Assembly (NCBI GenBank): GCA_028289345.1
Contig: JANQQL010000026.1
Coordinates: 1-64,000, forward strand
Reading direction: 5' to 3'
DNA from: Planctomycetota bacterium
GTDB taxonomy: Bacteria; Planctomycetota; B15-G4; SIAN01
DNA length: 64,000 bases
How positions within the stretch are numbered: the first letter of the stretch is position 1; the number at the start of each line of letters is the position of its first letter. The notes beneath the pieces are model-generated. The model searched no databases and was not told the origin of the DNA. It worked only from the letters and a program-made list of their open reading frames with translations. Shown piece after piece: positions 1-8,607 of this stretch. A program made the translations under genes and the position numbers.

Positions 1-94
1 CCGGAGGTTTGAGCGAAGCCCAACCGTCCATCAACGAAAAAGGGCGGAGCGGGTCCTCGGAGTGCATGGCAACCCCTTCGGCGACCAGCTCCCC
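1..94 (-). repeat. Dispersed 3'-flanking repeat, copy A
   Basis: This stretch aligns without gaps to 39211-39304, with 78 of 94 positions identical by my count; the 50 bases nearest the gene are almost invariant. Read on the minus strand, it begins 4 bases after the guaA stop codon. That strand can form an imperfect hairpin (GGAGC near its start, CTCC about 30 bases on, a GAAG-type apex) and then runs into five T residues. The left end of the window cuts it, so it may be longer. The function is unknown; a REP-like element or a terminator module is possible. Confidence 0.7.
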
Positions 95-98
95 TGCC

Positions 99-1652
99 CT
101 ACTCCCACTCAATGGTCGCCGGAGGCTTCGAACTAATGTCATAAACCACCCGATTGATCCCCCGCACCTCGTTGATGATTCGGTTGGAGATGCGGGCCAG
201 GAGATCTCGGGGGAGATCGGCCCAATCGGCGGTCATGAAGTCCGGGGTTTCGACGCAGCGGAGAGCGACGACTCGTTCGTAGGTTCGGTTGTCGCCTTGG
301 ACTCCGACAGAGCGGACGGGGAGGAGGACAACGAAGGATTGGGAGGTCGTCTTCATGGCTCCGGAGGCTTCGAGCTCCTCCCGGGCGATGAGGTCGGCTT
401 TGCGGAGCAGTGCCAGGTCTTCTTCTTCCACGGCGCCGAGACAGCGAACGGCGAGGCCGGGGCCGGGGAACGGATGGCGTTCGAGGAGTTTGTCGGAAAT
501 GCCGAGTTCGCGACCGAGAGCGCGGACTTCGTCTTTGAACAAGGTGCGAAGCGGCTCGACCAGTTCGAATCCGAGGCGTTCGGGCAAACCGCCGACGTTG
601 TGATGGGTCTTGATGGTGACTGAGGGGCCTCCTTGCGGGGAGACGGATTCGATCACGTCGGGATACAGGGTTCCTTGGCCGAGGAATCGGGCGCCGGGGA
701 TCTTCTTGGCTTCGGCCTCGAAGACTTCCACGAAGACGCGGCCGATGATGCGGCGCTTTTCTTCGGGATCAGAGACTCCGCGCAATTCGGAAAGGAAACG
801 CTCGCTGGCATCCACGGCCACGAGGGAGATGTGGAAGCTCTCTCGAAAGGCCTCTTCGACTTCTTGGGCTTCGTTCTCTCGGAGCAAGCCATGGTCGACG
901 AAGATGCACGTCAACTGCTTGCCCAGAGCCTTGTCGAGGAGCACGGCAGCGACGGTGGAGTCCACCCCACCGGAGACGCCGAGGACCACGTGGTCCTCGC
1001 CGACCTGGGCGCGAACCTTGTCGATGGTCTCGTCGACGAACGACGACATCTTCCACTGATGACTGGCGCCGCAAATCTTGAACAGGAAGTTCTCGAGAAT
1101 CGTCGAGCCTTCCTTGGAATGGTGCACTTCGGGATGGAACTGCAGGCCGAACCAAGGCTTGCTCTCGTGTTCCACGGCGGCGATGGGACACGGGTCCGAG
1201 GAGGCGATCAAACGAAAGCCCGGAGGCAGGTTCTCGACCCGATCGCCATGACTCATCCAAACGCGAGAGCTGGGCGAGACGCCTTCCAGGAGATGACTTT
1301 CCCCCTCCGCCACGCGACGAATGTCTGCGGGTCCATACTCTCCACCGTCATCACTCGCCAAGACCGAGGCTTCCCCCCCAAGCTCGAAGGCGATGGCCTG
1401 CAAGCCATAGCAAATGCCAAGGACCGGAATGGACTGCTCCAGCACCCACTTCGGCAGGCGCGGCGCATCTTCGTCGTAAACGGAACGCGGGCCGCCAGAC
1501 AGGATGATGCCGCACACGCCGCGCAGGTCGAGGGAGGTCGGATCGGCGTCGAAGCGCAGCAGCTCCGAGTAGACCTCGAGCTCGCGCACGCGTCGGGTAA
1601 TCAGGTGAGTGTACTGAGAACCGAAATCCAGAATCAGGACCCGTTCGCGCAC
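99..1652 (-). CDS. guaA: GMP synthase (glutamine-hydrolysing)
   Basis: The enzyme converts XMP to GMP using ATP and glutamine, the last step of guanine nucleotide synthesis in the cytoplasm. Residues 1-190 form a class I glutamine amidotransferase with nucleophile C81 (GICYG) and the H173/E175 pair (FHPE). The ATP pyrophosphatase P-loop SGGVDS lies at 227-232, and the usual dimerisation domain completes the C-terminus. The frame is open as far as 1733, inside guaB, but a GTG at 1652 with GGAAG just upstream gives 517 residues, the normal family length, and places the start 26 bases after the guaB stop. It is co-transcribed with guaB. A dispersed repeat begins directly after its stop codon. 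Confidence 0.96.
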   Translation of the reverse strand: MRERVLILDFGSQYTHLITRRVRELEVYSELLRFDADPTSLDLRGVCGIILSGGPRSVYDEDAPRLPKWVLEQSIPVLGICYGLQAIAFELGGEASVLASDDGGEYGPADIRRVAEGESHLLEGVSPSSRVWMSHGDRVENLPPGFRLIASSDPCPIAAVEHESKPWFGLQFHPEVHHSKEGSTILENFLFKICGASHQWKMSSFVDETIDKVRAQVGEDHVVLGVSGGVDSTVAAVLLDKALGKQLTCIFVDHGLLRENEAQEVEEAFRESFHISLVAVDASERFLSELRGVSDPEEKRRIIGRVFVEVFEAEAKKIPGARFLGQGTLYPDVIESVSPQGGPSVTIKTHHNVGGLPERLGFELVEPLRTLFKDEVRALGRELGISDKLLERHPFPGPGLAVRCLGAVEEEDLALLRKADLIAREELEASGAMKTTSQSFVVLLPVRSVGVQGDNRTYERVVALRCVETPDFMTADWADLPRDLLARISNRIINEVRGINRVVYDISSKPPATIEWE

Positions 1653-1677
1653 CGGCTCTTCCGCCGCGGCGATTTCT

Positions 1678-3174
1678 TCACTCCCGCTCTTCGAAGAAAT
1701 AATTGGGGGCCTCTTTGGTGATGCGGATGTCATGAGGATGGTTCTCTCGAAGTCCCGCCGCGGTCACCTGCACGAAACGGGCTCTTTCCTGGAGTTGCTG
1801 AATGGTGGCCGCACCGACGTAGCCCATGCCCGAACTGACGCCGCCGCAAATCTGATACACGAAGCGAGACAAGGGACCGCGGAGGGGGACGAGTCCTTCC
1901 ACACCTTCCGGGACGAGCTTGTCTTTCTCGCCGGAGCGTTGGGGATAGCGCTTGCTGCCGTCCATCATTGCGCCCAAGGAACCCATGCCGCGCACTGCCT
2001 TGTAGGTTCGCCCGCGATACAGCACGGTTTCGCCGGGAGACTCGTCCAGTCCGGCCATCAGCGCACCCAACATGACACACGAAGCACCGGCGGCCAGGGC
2101 TTTGACCACGTCTCCGGAATGACGAATGCCCCCATCGGCGATCAACGGAACGCTGGCGGACTTAGCGGGGCCCGCGCACAGGTCGATCGCGGTCAACTGC
2201 GGGACACCCACTCCCGCCACCACCCGAGTGGTGCAGATCGAACCAGGACCGATCCCGACTTTCAAACCGTCGGCCCCTGCCTCGAGCAACTCTTCGGCAG
2301 CTTCGGTGGTGGCGATGTTTCCCGCCACGACGTCGATTTCGAACTTGCTCTTCAGCAGCTTCACGGTTTCGACGACGTTGGAGGAGTGGCCATGGGCCGT
2401 GTCGACGACCAGCACGTCGACGCCCGCGTTGACCAGGGCCGAAGCCCTTTCCTCGTCCAGCACCCCCACCGCCGCGGCCACCTGCAACCGACCGCGGGAA
2501 TCCCGACAACCTCGCGGATACTCATCCAGGTGCTTGATGTCCTTCATGGTAATCATCCCGGCAAGTTCGCCGGAATCGGACACCAGCAGGAGCTTTTCCA
2601 CCTTTCGCTGATGGAGGATGGCCTTGGCTTCCTCCAGATTGGTTCCCGGAGGCGCGGTGACTAACTGCTTGGTCATCACCGAGGAGATCGGCGTCTGGGT
2701 CGACTGCTGAAAACGCAGATCGCGGCGAGTGATGATCCCGACGACTTGCTTGCCTTCCAGAATGGGAATCCCGGAGATGGAGTGGCTCTCCATCGTTTCG
2801 AGCGCCAAACCAACGGTGGCGTCGGGCGGCAAGGTGACAGGATCCAGGATCACCCCATTGGCCGAGCGCTTGACCTGATCCACTTGCAACGCTTGTTCTT
2901 CGACGGGCAGGTTGCGGTGAATCACCGCCATGCCTCCCTGTCGAGCCAAAGCAATCGCCAGTTCGGCTTCGCTGACGGTGTCCATCGCCGCACTGGAAAC
3001 CGGGATCTTCAGTTCGACGTTGCGTGAAAAACGCGTGGAGAAGTCGACTTCAGACGGGAGAACGTCGGATCGGCCCGGGAGCAACAACAGGTCGTCGTAG
3101 GTCAGGCCCTGAGACAAGATTTGATCGGAGAGCGCCATCCCCGAGACATACCCGCTGCGAGGCCGAAAATCCAT
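1678..3174 (-). CDS. guaB: Inosine-5'-monophosphate dehydrogenase
   Basis: IMP is oxidised to XMP with NAD+, the committed step toward GMP. The protein is a TIM barrel interrupted by a CBS-domain pair at about residues 110-220. The catalytic loop GPGSICTT carries the nucleophile C314. It has 498 residues, slightly longer than usual because about 12 residues precede the common MALSDQ-like start. The ATG at 3174 is kept because a GGAGG sits about 6 bases upstream. It is the first gene of guaB-guaA, so IMP-to-GMP conversion is controlled as one unit. The leader upstream has a terminator-like structure, described separately. Confidence 0.97.
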   Translation of the reverse strand: MDFRPRSGYVSGMALSDQILSQGLTYDDLLLLPGRSDVLPSEVDFSTRFSRNVELKIPVSSAAMDTVSEAELAIALARQGGMAVIHRNLPVEEQALQVDQVKRSANGVILDPVTLPPDATVGLALETMESHSISGIPILEGKQVVGIITRRDLRFQQSTQTPISSVMTKQLVTAPPGTNLEEAKAILHQRKVEKLLLVSDSGELAGMITMKDIKHLDEYPRGCRDSRGRLQVAAAVGVLDEERASALVNAGVDVLVVDTAHGHSSNVVETVKLLKSKFEIDVVAGNIATTEAAEELLEAGADGLKVGIGPGSICTTRVVAGVGVPQLTAIDLCAGPAKSASVPLIADGGIRHSGDVVKALAAGASCVMLGALMAGLDESPGETVLYRGRTYKAVRGMGSLGAMMDGSKRYPQRSGEKDKLVPEGVEGLVPLRGPLSRFVYQICGGVSSGMGYVGAATIQQLQERARFVQVTAAGLRENHPHDIRITKEAPNYFFEERE

Positions 3175-3193
3175 GACCTCGCCTCCTCGCCTT

Positions 3194-3288
3194 AAAAAAT
3201 AGCCGGGGTCCCTTTGGACGCACGCCCGCCAGGACCCCGACTACAAGAAGGAGGAGAATACTCCACCAATTCGTATTCCGTGGGGGTC
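3194..3288 (-). promoter_or_regulatory. Putative attenuator in the guaB leader
   Basis: On the minus strand, CGGGGTCC (3232-3239) and GGACCCCG (3204-3211) form a perfect 8-bp stem. Six T residues follow at 3194-3199, directly before the guaB ribosome-binding site, which is the layout of an intrinsic terminator. An upstream GACCCC (3283-3288) is complementary to the same GGGGTC and could form a competing antiterminator. Between them lies another stem (GAATAC/GTATTC, 3256-3278). Two mutually exclusive folds suggest conditional termination. I see no known purine aptamer core. A plain terminator of the upstream tRNA transcript is the alternative. Confidence 0.5.
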
Positions 3289-3743
3289 ACTCTGAAGCGA
3301 CCGAATCGAACCAGCGCCAGAAAACGGTTCCGATGAATGCGCGGCGTGCCAGCTTTCAGAAAGCATTTCTGCGCATGGCGCATCGAAGAGAAGAGCGTTC
3401 ACCATCCAGCGGTCATGAGGGGAAAGAAGTGCAACTCCCCGAGCGAACGGATCCCAAGAAAGTTTTCGAAACTTGGCGAGATACCCCTGGTGAGTTTCCC
3501 GCTTTCGAGCGCGACTTGATGGAAAGAACCATGAGCCATCCGGCCGTTGGGCACACTCGAGACGCGGCCACCCGAATCAAAGGCCCACCCAAGCGGAACG
3601 GATTTCCTCCGTTCTTCGAGCCGCGGTCACGGAGAGGAACGGAGTTCTTTCCGGAACTCCGACGTGCCCCCTACCGGCGGATTGGTCCGCGCCGACTCGT
3701 CGAAGGGCCGGAGAGCCAAGAGGGAAGAATGGTGCAGGGAAGA
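3289..3743. other. Non-coding gap between guaB leader and tRNA-Pro
   Basis: I see no convincing gene here. Open frames on both strands are short, arginine-rich and lack ribosome-binding sites. The guaB promoter must lie here or within the leader, but no good -10/-35 pair stands out. Confidence 0.5.
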
Positions 3744-3821
<78 letters not shown>

Positions 3822-3847
3822 ATCGAAGTCACCAATAGACGCCGCGG

Positions 3848-3876
3848 ACACTAGTTTCCGATCCGGAGGGTTTCAA
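3848..3876 (-). promoter_or_regulatory. Possible promoter of tRNA-Pro
   Basis: TTGAAA (5 of 6 matches to the -35 consensus) and TAGTGT (3 of 6 to the -10) are separated by 17 bases. Transcription would start about 20 bases before the tRNA 5' end. The -10 is weak, so this is tentative. Confidence 0.3.
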
Positions 3877-4328
3877 CTCAGCGTTGTTCAAGGATCCGCT
3901 CGCTCCTGGCACCGGGCCCAGACCCAGCTCCTCTCCTCGGCGAGCCCGGACCGACCGGGGATCGCAGAAATGGGAACTCGGGACGGGCACTGCGAGCCGG
4001 GGCCACCATGATCTCGGACCCCGGACGAGAGACGGCCTCTGGCGTGGACACGGAATCGTTGCCATGGGAACTTCGGGCAAGCGCGCGCCACGGCGGGACC
4101 TGGCCTATGGCGTGCTGGTCGAGCACCCGGACGGTTCATGCATGAAAGTCGTCGCGAGAGTGAGTCAAAGCCACTTCGGACGAGAACTTCCGGCGGTTTT
4201 CACCGAGCAGCTCGCCCAAATCGGGGGCACCGTGAGTCAGAGGAGTCGTTGACGATCGAAAGCGTCGTAAGGACTAATCCAGAAACAACTTGGGCCATCT
4301 GCAGTGAGGCCTTCATGAGCCCTCAGGG
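3877..4328. other. Gap without a supported gene
   Basis: About 450 bases between the tRNA promoter and the zinc-ribbon gene. Several overlapping frames are open on both strands, but none has a Shine-Dalgarno sequence, recognisable motifs or sensible composition. I see nothing specific here. Confidence 0.45.
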
Positions 4329-4856
4329 CTACGCCGGCAGATCCCACCAGGCCAACTTGGAGTCGCGGCGGAGGCTGTCTCGAAGAATCGCCAGGTCAGC
4401 CCGAAATTCGCCGGCCTCCTGGGGAGAGACTTCGCCGACCTGGTGGAAGAGGCGAGGGCGGAGAACGAACATGAGTTGTCCTTGATGGCTGGCTTCGACG
4501 ATCCACAGGTGTTTCATGCGACGGCTGGCGAGAACCAAAGACCGGGTGAGGCGATCGAGGATTTCCAGCGGATGACGATGCAGCAGGAAGAACACGGCGG
4601 GTGGAGCCTCGGGAACCAGCAGCTCGGAAATCCGACGATCCACGGCGAGCCCAGGAACTCCATCCAGGACATCGATCAGTCCCAGCAACTCGACCGGGAT
4701 CCCCCTCTCGGCAGCGCGACGGCGCTCCAGAATCATCGTCACGATCGCGTCGTCGCCCTGGAAGTGGCCACAGAGCCCACATTCGTCGATGGTGTGGCCC
4801 TCAACGATCTGCTGGCTCACATCGTGACTGCCGCATTCTTCGCAAGGGGCAGACAA
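4329..4856 (-). CDS. Hypothetical protein with N-terminal zinc ribbon
   Basis: I do not recognise the family. The N-terminus has two CxxC knuckles (CEEC and CGLC, about 18 residues apart), a compact zinc-ribbon pattern. A helical, leucine-rich body of about 140 residues follows and ends in WWDLPA. The frame is open further upstream, but that part is arginine-rich. A TTG at 4856 with AGGAG 8 bases upstream starts the protein just before the first Cys pair and gives 175 residues. It is transcribed away from the membrane-anchored coiled-coil gene at 5012. The function is unknown. Confidence 0.6.
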   Translation of the reverse strand: MSAPCEECGSHDVSQQIVEGHTIDECGLCGHFQGDDAIVTMILERRRAAERGIPVELLGLIDVLDGVPGLAVDRRISELLVPEAPPAVFFLLHRHPLEILDRLTRSLVLASRRMKHLWIVEASHQGQLMFVLRPRLFHQVGEVSPQEAGEFRADLAILRDSLRRDSKLAWWDLPA

Positions 4857-5011
4857 GCACTCACTCCTGGCTCTTGTCCGATCTTCGACACGAAGAGCTC
4901 GCGTTCTCTCCGCCTCGATGTGGGCAGATTCCCGCCAGGCTCTCCGCGAGCTGTGGGGGCCAGGGTAACCTGCTCCCTGAGGCATTCTCCACGTCCTATC
5001 GGGTTTCCTTC

Positions 5012-5713
5012 ATGACCGGTCTTCGCATCGTGCTTTTCGTCTTGGCTGCTGCCGGAGCTCTCCTCGGCTACGTGCTGTGGCCTTCCTCCCAAGACCTGGA
5101 TCGACGGGCTGAGCCCATCGACCAGCACCGGACCGCGCTGGAGACGGTGCTCGCGGAATGCAAGGAGTTGGTTCAGTACTTCGATCAGCGCAAGCCGACC
5201 CACATGAAGAAAAAGGAGCTGCAAGACCTTCGGGACCGCCTTGCCGCACTCGAGGAGAAGGAACGAACGTTCCTGGAAGACGACTCCGCCGAGCTCGATC
5301 GGCGCGAACGAAGGGTTGGACTCGACGTGCTGGAGGAGGAGTTCTACTCCTTGCTGAGGGATGGGGAAGACCTTCGCGCGCGACTGCGGGAAATGAAGAA
5401 GTACAAGGACCAGCTAGAGCCGAAATTGGCGAAGACCGGCCGTCTGATGGTCAAGCTCTTGGCCGCACAGCAGGCCAGTGAAGACATCTTGTTCCGTCAG
5501 CGCTCCAACGAAATCATCGACAAGTCCAAGACCGTGCGCAACATGGCCGAGCGAGCCATGCAGGAGTTGGCTTTTTCCATCTTGCGCGGACGCACCATTG
5601 CGCAAACGGCGTTGAACGAACTCGACGAAGTGAACAAAGGCATGAAAGAGCTGGTGGATCTGGCGGGCGCCTCCCCGGCCCGCCCCAAAGCCGGCGAAGA
5701 GGCCGACGGATAG
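5012..5713 (+). CDS. Membrane-anchored coiled-coil protein, hypothetical
   Basis: A 233-residue protein starting at ATG 5012. One N-terminal hydrophobic helix (about residues 4-22) is followed by a long, charged, heptad-rich region to about residue 210 (KKKELQDLRDRLAALEEKE and similar). The tail is short and rich in Ala and Pro. The topology suggests a single-pass inner-membrane protein with a periplasmic or cytoplasmic coiled coil. No enzyme motif is visible. It faces away from the zinc-ribbon gene upstream and converges with selB downstream, only 16 bases apart stop to stop. Confidence 0.65.
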   Translation: MTGLRIVLFVLAAAGALLGYVLWPSSQDLDRRAEPIDQHRTALETVLAECKELVQYFDQRKPTHMKKKELQDLRDRLAALEEKERTFLEDDSAELDRRERRVGLDVLEEEFYSLLRDGEDLRARLREMKKYKDQLEPKLAKTGRLMVKLLAAQQASEDILFRQRSNEIIDKSKTVRNMAERAMQELAFSILRGRTIAQTALNELDEVNKGMKELVDLAGASPARPKAGEEADG

Positions 5714-5729
5714 CCGACCGAGCGTCCCG

Positions 5730-7667
5730 TCAGACTTTACTTTCTCGCAGGAAACGCTTGTCCCCTCGACGCACGGTGATGCCCTGGGCATCGAAGTACT
5801 CGAGCAAAGGGATCATGTATTTGCGTGATGTAGACAGGATGTCACGAAGCGCCGGGATGTCGATGGCCGCGTCGTTCTTGCGACCGTTGGCAATCAACTC
5901 TTCCCGGGCACGGGCCACCGCGGCTTGCGAAAAGTAGTGGGCCCCCACCCGAACCAGCTCGCCTTCGTCGCACAGCAGATTCGCGAGCCGAGTCAAAAGT
6001 CCGGGTTCCCCACCGAGCTCTTCCGCAATCACTTTCAAAGACGGCGGCGACAGTTCGCCATCCGTCAAACGGGAACGCAATCCACCGAGCAGCTTGTCTT
6101 CCTTGTCCGACAGCGCCGGCTGGTGGGAAGACAGTCGTAGCTGACCCGCGGCTCCCTCTTCACTGACCGCCCCTTGGTTTGCCAAGGTTTGCACCGTCGC
6201 CTTGAACACGCTTTCCGGCAACGACACCCGAGAACGCAGATCCCTCACCTCGATCAACTTCTTCAGCGGGTGGGCCTTGTGCAGAGCCTTCAGCCCTTGC
6301 ATCACTTCCTGCCGAGCGTGCTCGAAAAACTCCTTGGAAAGCATCTGGCCTCGGCCGACGTCCACCAAGCCACCGGTCTTCAGAAGTGCGGCGGCCACCT
6401 TCTCCGTCTCGGGAACGGGCGAACCGACATCGACCGCGAGCGTCTCCACGTCGAAGGGCTCCAGGCGCCGACTTCGAGCGGCGAACAGCAACTCGTCTTC
6501 GGGGCTCGCCAAGGCCTGCTCCCGCTCTTGCAGCTCTTGCACATGGTGGTCCCGCAGCCTTTTGCGGTGACGAACCGAAGTTCCGAAGAGAGTTCCCCCG
6601 CCAATGGTGAGCATGGGGGAAGCCTGGCGAATCAAGAATCGGTCCCGGGGCCCGACCACCACCGGGTCCACCAACTCCAGCTGCACCAATCCCTCTTCCC
6701 CAGGCATCAGCATCTCTTGGTCGACGATGCGAACTCGTCCCATCACTTCCGCCGTACCGACGTGCACTCGAACTTCCGTGCGGTGCTTTAGCGGCTTCTT
6801 GCGACTGCTCAAGTACTGAAGGCGTGCTTCGAGGAGCTGGCTCGGTCGAAAGCAACCAGGGGATCCCGCGACCATTCCCCGATGCACCAGCCGATAGTCG
6901 ACGTCGCCCACGTTGAGCGCACAAGAATGCCCCGCCAGCGCTCGTTCACAAGCCTGCCCGTAGGCCTGAATCCCACGCACTCGACCACTCTGCCCAAGGG
7001 GCAGAACCTCGACTTCATCACCGACGTGAATCTCGCCACTGACCGGAACCCCTGTGATCACCGTGCCATGGCCACGGGCAGAGAACACCCGTTGGATCGG
7101 CAAACGAAACAGTCCTCCTTCGTCCCGAGCCGGCGTGGCAGCAATCAATCGCTCGAGTTCTTGGCGAACTTCCTCGATCCCCGCTCCGGAAGAGTTCGAG
7201 CAAGCGATGATGGCTGCTTCCTCGAGAAAGGTGTCCCGGAGGAGGAGGCGAACGTCCTCGCGCGCCATCTCGAGAAGCTCTTCGTCCACCAGGTCCGACT
7301 TGGTCAGCGCCACCATGCCCGAGTCGGCACCCAGTAGCGTGAGAATGTCGAGGTGCTCTCGAGTTTGCGGCATGACCCCATCGTCGGCGGCCACGACCAG
7401 GACCACCACGTCGACCGAGGTCGCCCCCGCCACCATGTTCTTGATGAAGCGCTCGTGACCAGGGACGTCGATGATGCCGACCAGTTTTCCGCCGGCACTT
7501 TCGTACCGTGCGAAACCCAGATCGATCGTCATCCCCCGTTCTTTTTCTTCCTGCAAGCGATCGGGGTCGACACCGGTCAGTCGGATCACCAAACTCGACT
7601 TGCCGTGATCGATGTGGCCGGCGGTGCCGACAATGACCTTCTGAATGGAAGAGTCCGCGTCGGTCAC
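5730..7667 (-). CDS. selB: Selenocysteine-specific elongation factor SelB
   Basis: SelB delivers Sec-tRNA to UGA codons marked by a SECIS hairpin. The GTPase domain has G1 GHIDHGKS (17-24), G3 DVPGH (67-71) and G4 TKSD (122-125). EF-Tu-like beta-barrel domains follow. The C-terminal third (from about residue 380) consists of winged-helix repeats, the SECIS-binding part that separates SelB from EF-Tu and IF2. At 645 residues it is a normal SelB. The GTG start is 6 bases after the stop of the zinc-ribbon gene, so the two form an operon. No selA, selD or tRNA-Sec lies in the window; they must be elsewhere if the pathway is complete. Confidence 0.93.
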   Translation of the reverse strand: MTDADSSIQKVIVGTAGHIDHGKSSLVIRLTGVDPDRLQEEKERGMTIDLGFARYESAGGKLVGIIDVPGHERFIKNMVAGATSVDVVVLVVAADDGVMPQTREHLDILTLLGADSGMVALTKSDLVDEELLEMAREDVRLLLRDTFLEEAAIIACSNSSGAGIEEVRQELERLIAATPARDEGGLFRLPIQRVFSARGHGTVITGVPVSGEIHVGDEVEVLPLGQSGRVRGIQAYGQACERALAGHSCALNVGDVDYRLVHRGMVAGSPGCFRPSQLLEARLQYLSSRKKPLKHRTEVRVHVGTAEVMGRVRIVDQEMLMPGEEGLVQLELVDPVVVGPRDRFLIRQASPMLTIGGGTLFGTSVRHRKRLRDHHVQELQEREQALASPEDELLFAARSRRLEPFDVETLAVDVGSPVPETEKVAAALLKTGGLVDVGRGQMLSKEFFEHARQEVMQGLKALHKAHPLKKLIEVRDLRSRVSLPESVFKATVQTLANQGAVSEEGAAGQLRLSSHQPALSDKEDKLLGGLRSRLTDGELSPPSLKVIAEELGGEPGLLTRLANLLCDEGELVRVGAHYFSQAAVARAREELIANGRKNDAAIDIPALRDILSTSRKYMIPLLEYFDAQGITVRRGDKRFLRESKV

Positions 7668-7673
7668 AGAACC

Positions 7674-8420
7674 TTATCCGACGCTTCCGTGCACCTCGGC
7701 GACGTAGAGGATGCGTTCGCAGGACTGACAGTTGACGAGATCCCGTCCCCCCTGCAGACGCGCCAGATCATTGGGACGAATGGTCATCTGACATCCGCTG
7801 CAGACCTTGCCGCTGACTGGGACGACAGCTTCGCCGTCCCGGGCTTTCAGCACCCGTTCGTAGATCTCCAATGCCGGTTCCGGCAGGGACTGGCAGTGCT
7901 CGTTGCGCCGCGTCTCATGGACTTGCAGCTCGGCCACGTACTCGTTCTTGTCCACGTTCCACTGAGACTCGAACGTCTCTTTCTCGGCACGATGTTCTTC
8001 GAGAATTGCCTGCACTTCCTTCAGTTCGCCTTCGGCGGTCTCGACGTCGCCGAAGGCCTCCAGAATCTGGTCCTCGAGATCGGAGCACTCTTGCTTGAGG
8101 CGCTCGGCGTGATCGCCCAGAGCGCGATACTCCTGATTGGTCCGCGCCGTGGCTTGCTGACCGAGGAGCTTCTTGATCTCTTCTTCCTTCGACTTGAGGT
8201 CGAGCTCTCGGTCGCCGACGGCCGCTTTCGCCCGGGTCACCTTGTCCTGGGCACGGGACACCCGATCCTCGGTCTGGCGAAACTTGTCGCCGCGGCGCTC
8301 GACCAGCTGCGGGCCGTCATCCAGGCGCCGACGGATCCGGTAGATCTCGTCGTCGATCGTCTGCAGCCGGATCAAACCGGTCAGGGTCTCATGAGAGTTG
8401 ACGGAACCCATCGTTGGCAC
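7674..8420 (-). CDS. Coiled-coil protein with C4 zinc ribbon
   Basis: A 248-residue protein. Residues 15-175 are almost entirely charged coiled coil, and the C-terminus carries two CxxC pairs (C207/C210 and C231/C234) forming a C4 zinc ribbon. This is the layout of the widespread C4-type zinc-ribbon family (zf-RING_7 type; related to HP0958/CT398), whose members have been linked to RNA binding and to flagellar or secretion functions. Start: GTG at 8420 with GGAG 6-7 bases upstream; the ATG at codon 4 is possible. It lies directly upstream of selB and behind its own promoter candidate. Its role here is not clear from sequence. Confidence 0.85.
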   Translation of the reverse strand: MPTMGSVNSHETLTGLIRLQTIDDEIYRIRRRLDDGPQLVERRGDKFRQTEDRVSRAQDKVTRAKAAVGDRELDLKSKEEEIKKLLGQQATARTNQEYRALGDHAERLKQECSDLEDQILEAFGDVETAEGELKEVQAILEEHRAEKETFESQWNVDKNEYVAELQVHETRRNEHCQSLPEPALEIYERVLKARDGEAVVPVSGKVCSGCQMTIRPNDLARLQGGRDLVNCQSCERILYVAEVHGSVG

Positions 8421-8492
8421 CCATGACTCCTGCTCCGGGACGATCTCGCGGCCCGATCACTCCAAAGGAACGACGCCAGCGCGACTCCTGGA

Positions 8493-8520
8493 ATTATGGA
8501 ATCGTTGGGGAACGGATCAA
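8493..8520 (-). promoter_or_regulatory. Promoter candidate for zinc-ribbon gene and selB
   Basis: On the minus strand, TTGATC (8515-8520) and CATAAT (8493-8498, 5 of 6 matches) are spaced by 16 bases, about 70 bases before the start codon of the zinc-ribbon gene. The same TTGATC -35 with 16-base spacing recurs before rplM. Confidence 0.5.
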
Positions 8521-8607
8521 GAACCATCCACGTGCCCGTCGATCGAACACGTCGCGGGAACCCGAGGCGATGGGCGCCCCGGGTCGTCCACGACCGTGCG
8601 TGCCGGA

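Noticed and set aside
633..1721. Long plus-strand frame opposite guaA (362 codons)
   Set aside because: It is antisense to a clear GMP synthase, with Gly/Arg/Val bias and no motifs; typical of GC-rich DNA.
3194..3420. Purine riboswitch upstream of guaB
   Set aside because: The conserved loop-loop core of the purine aptamer is not visible, although attenuation is still plausible.
3884..4252. 122-codon plus-strand frame near tRNA-Pro
   Set aside because: No ribosome-binding site; three overlapping frames in the region look equally good or bad.
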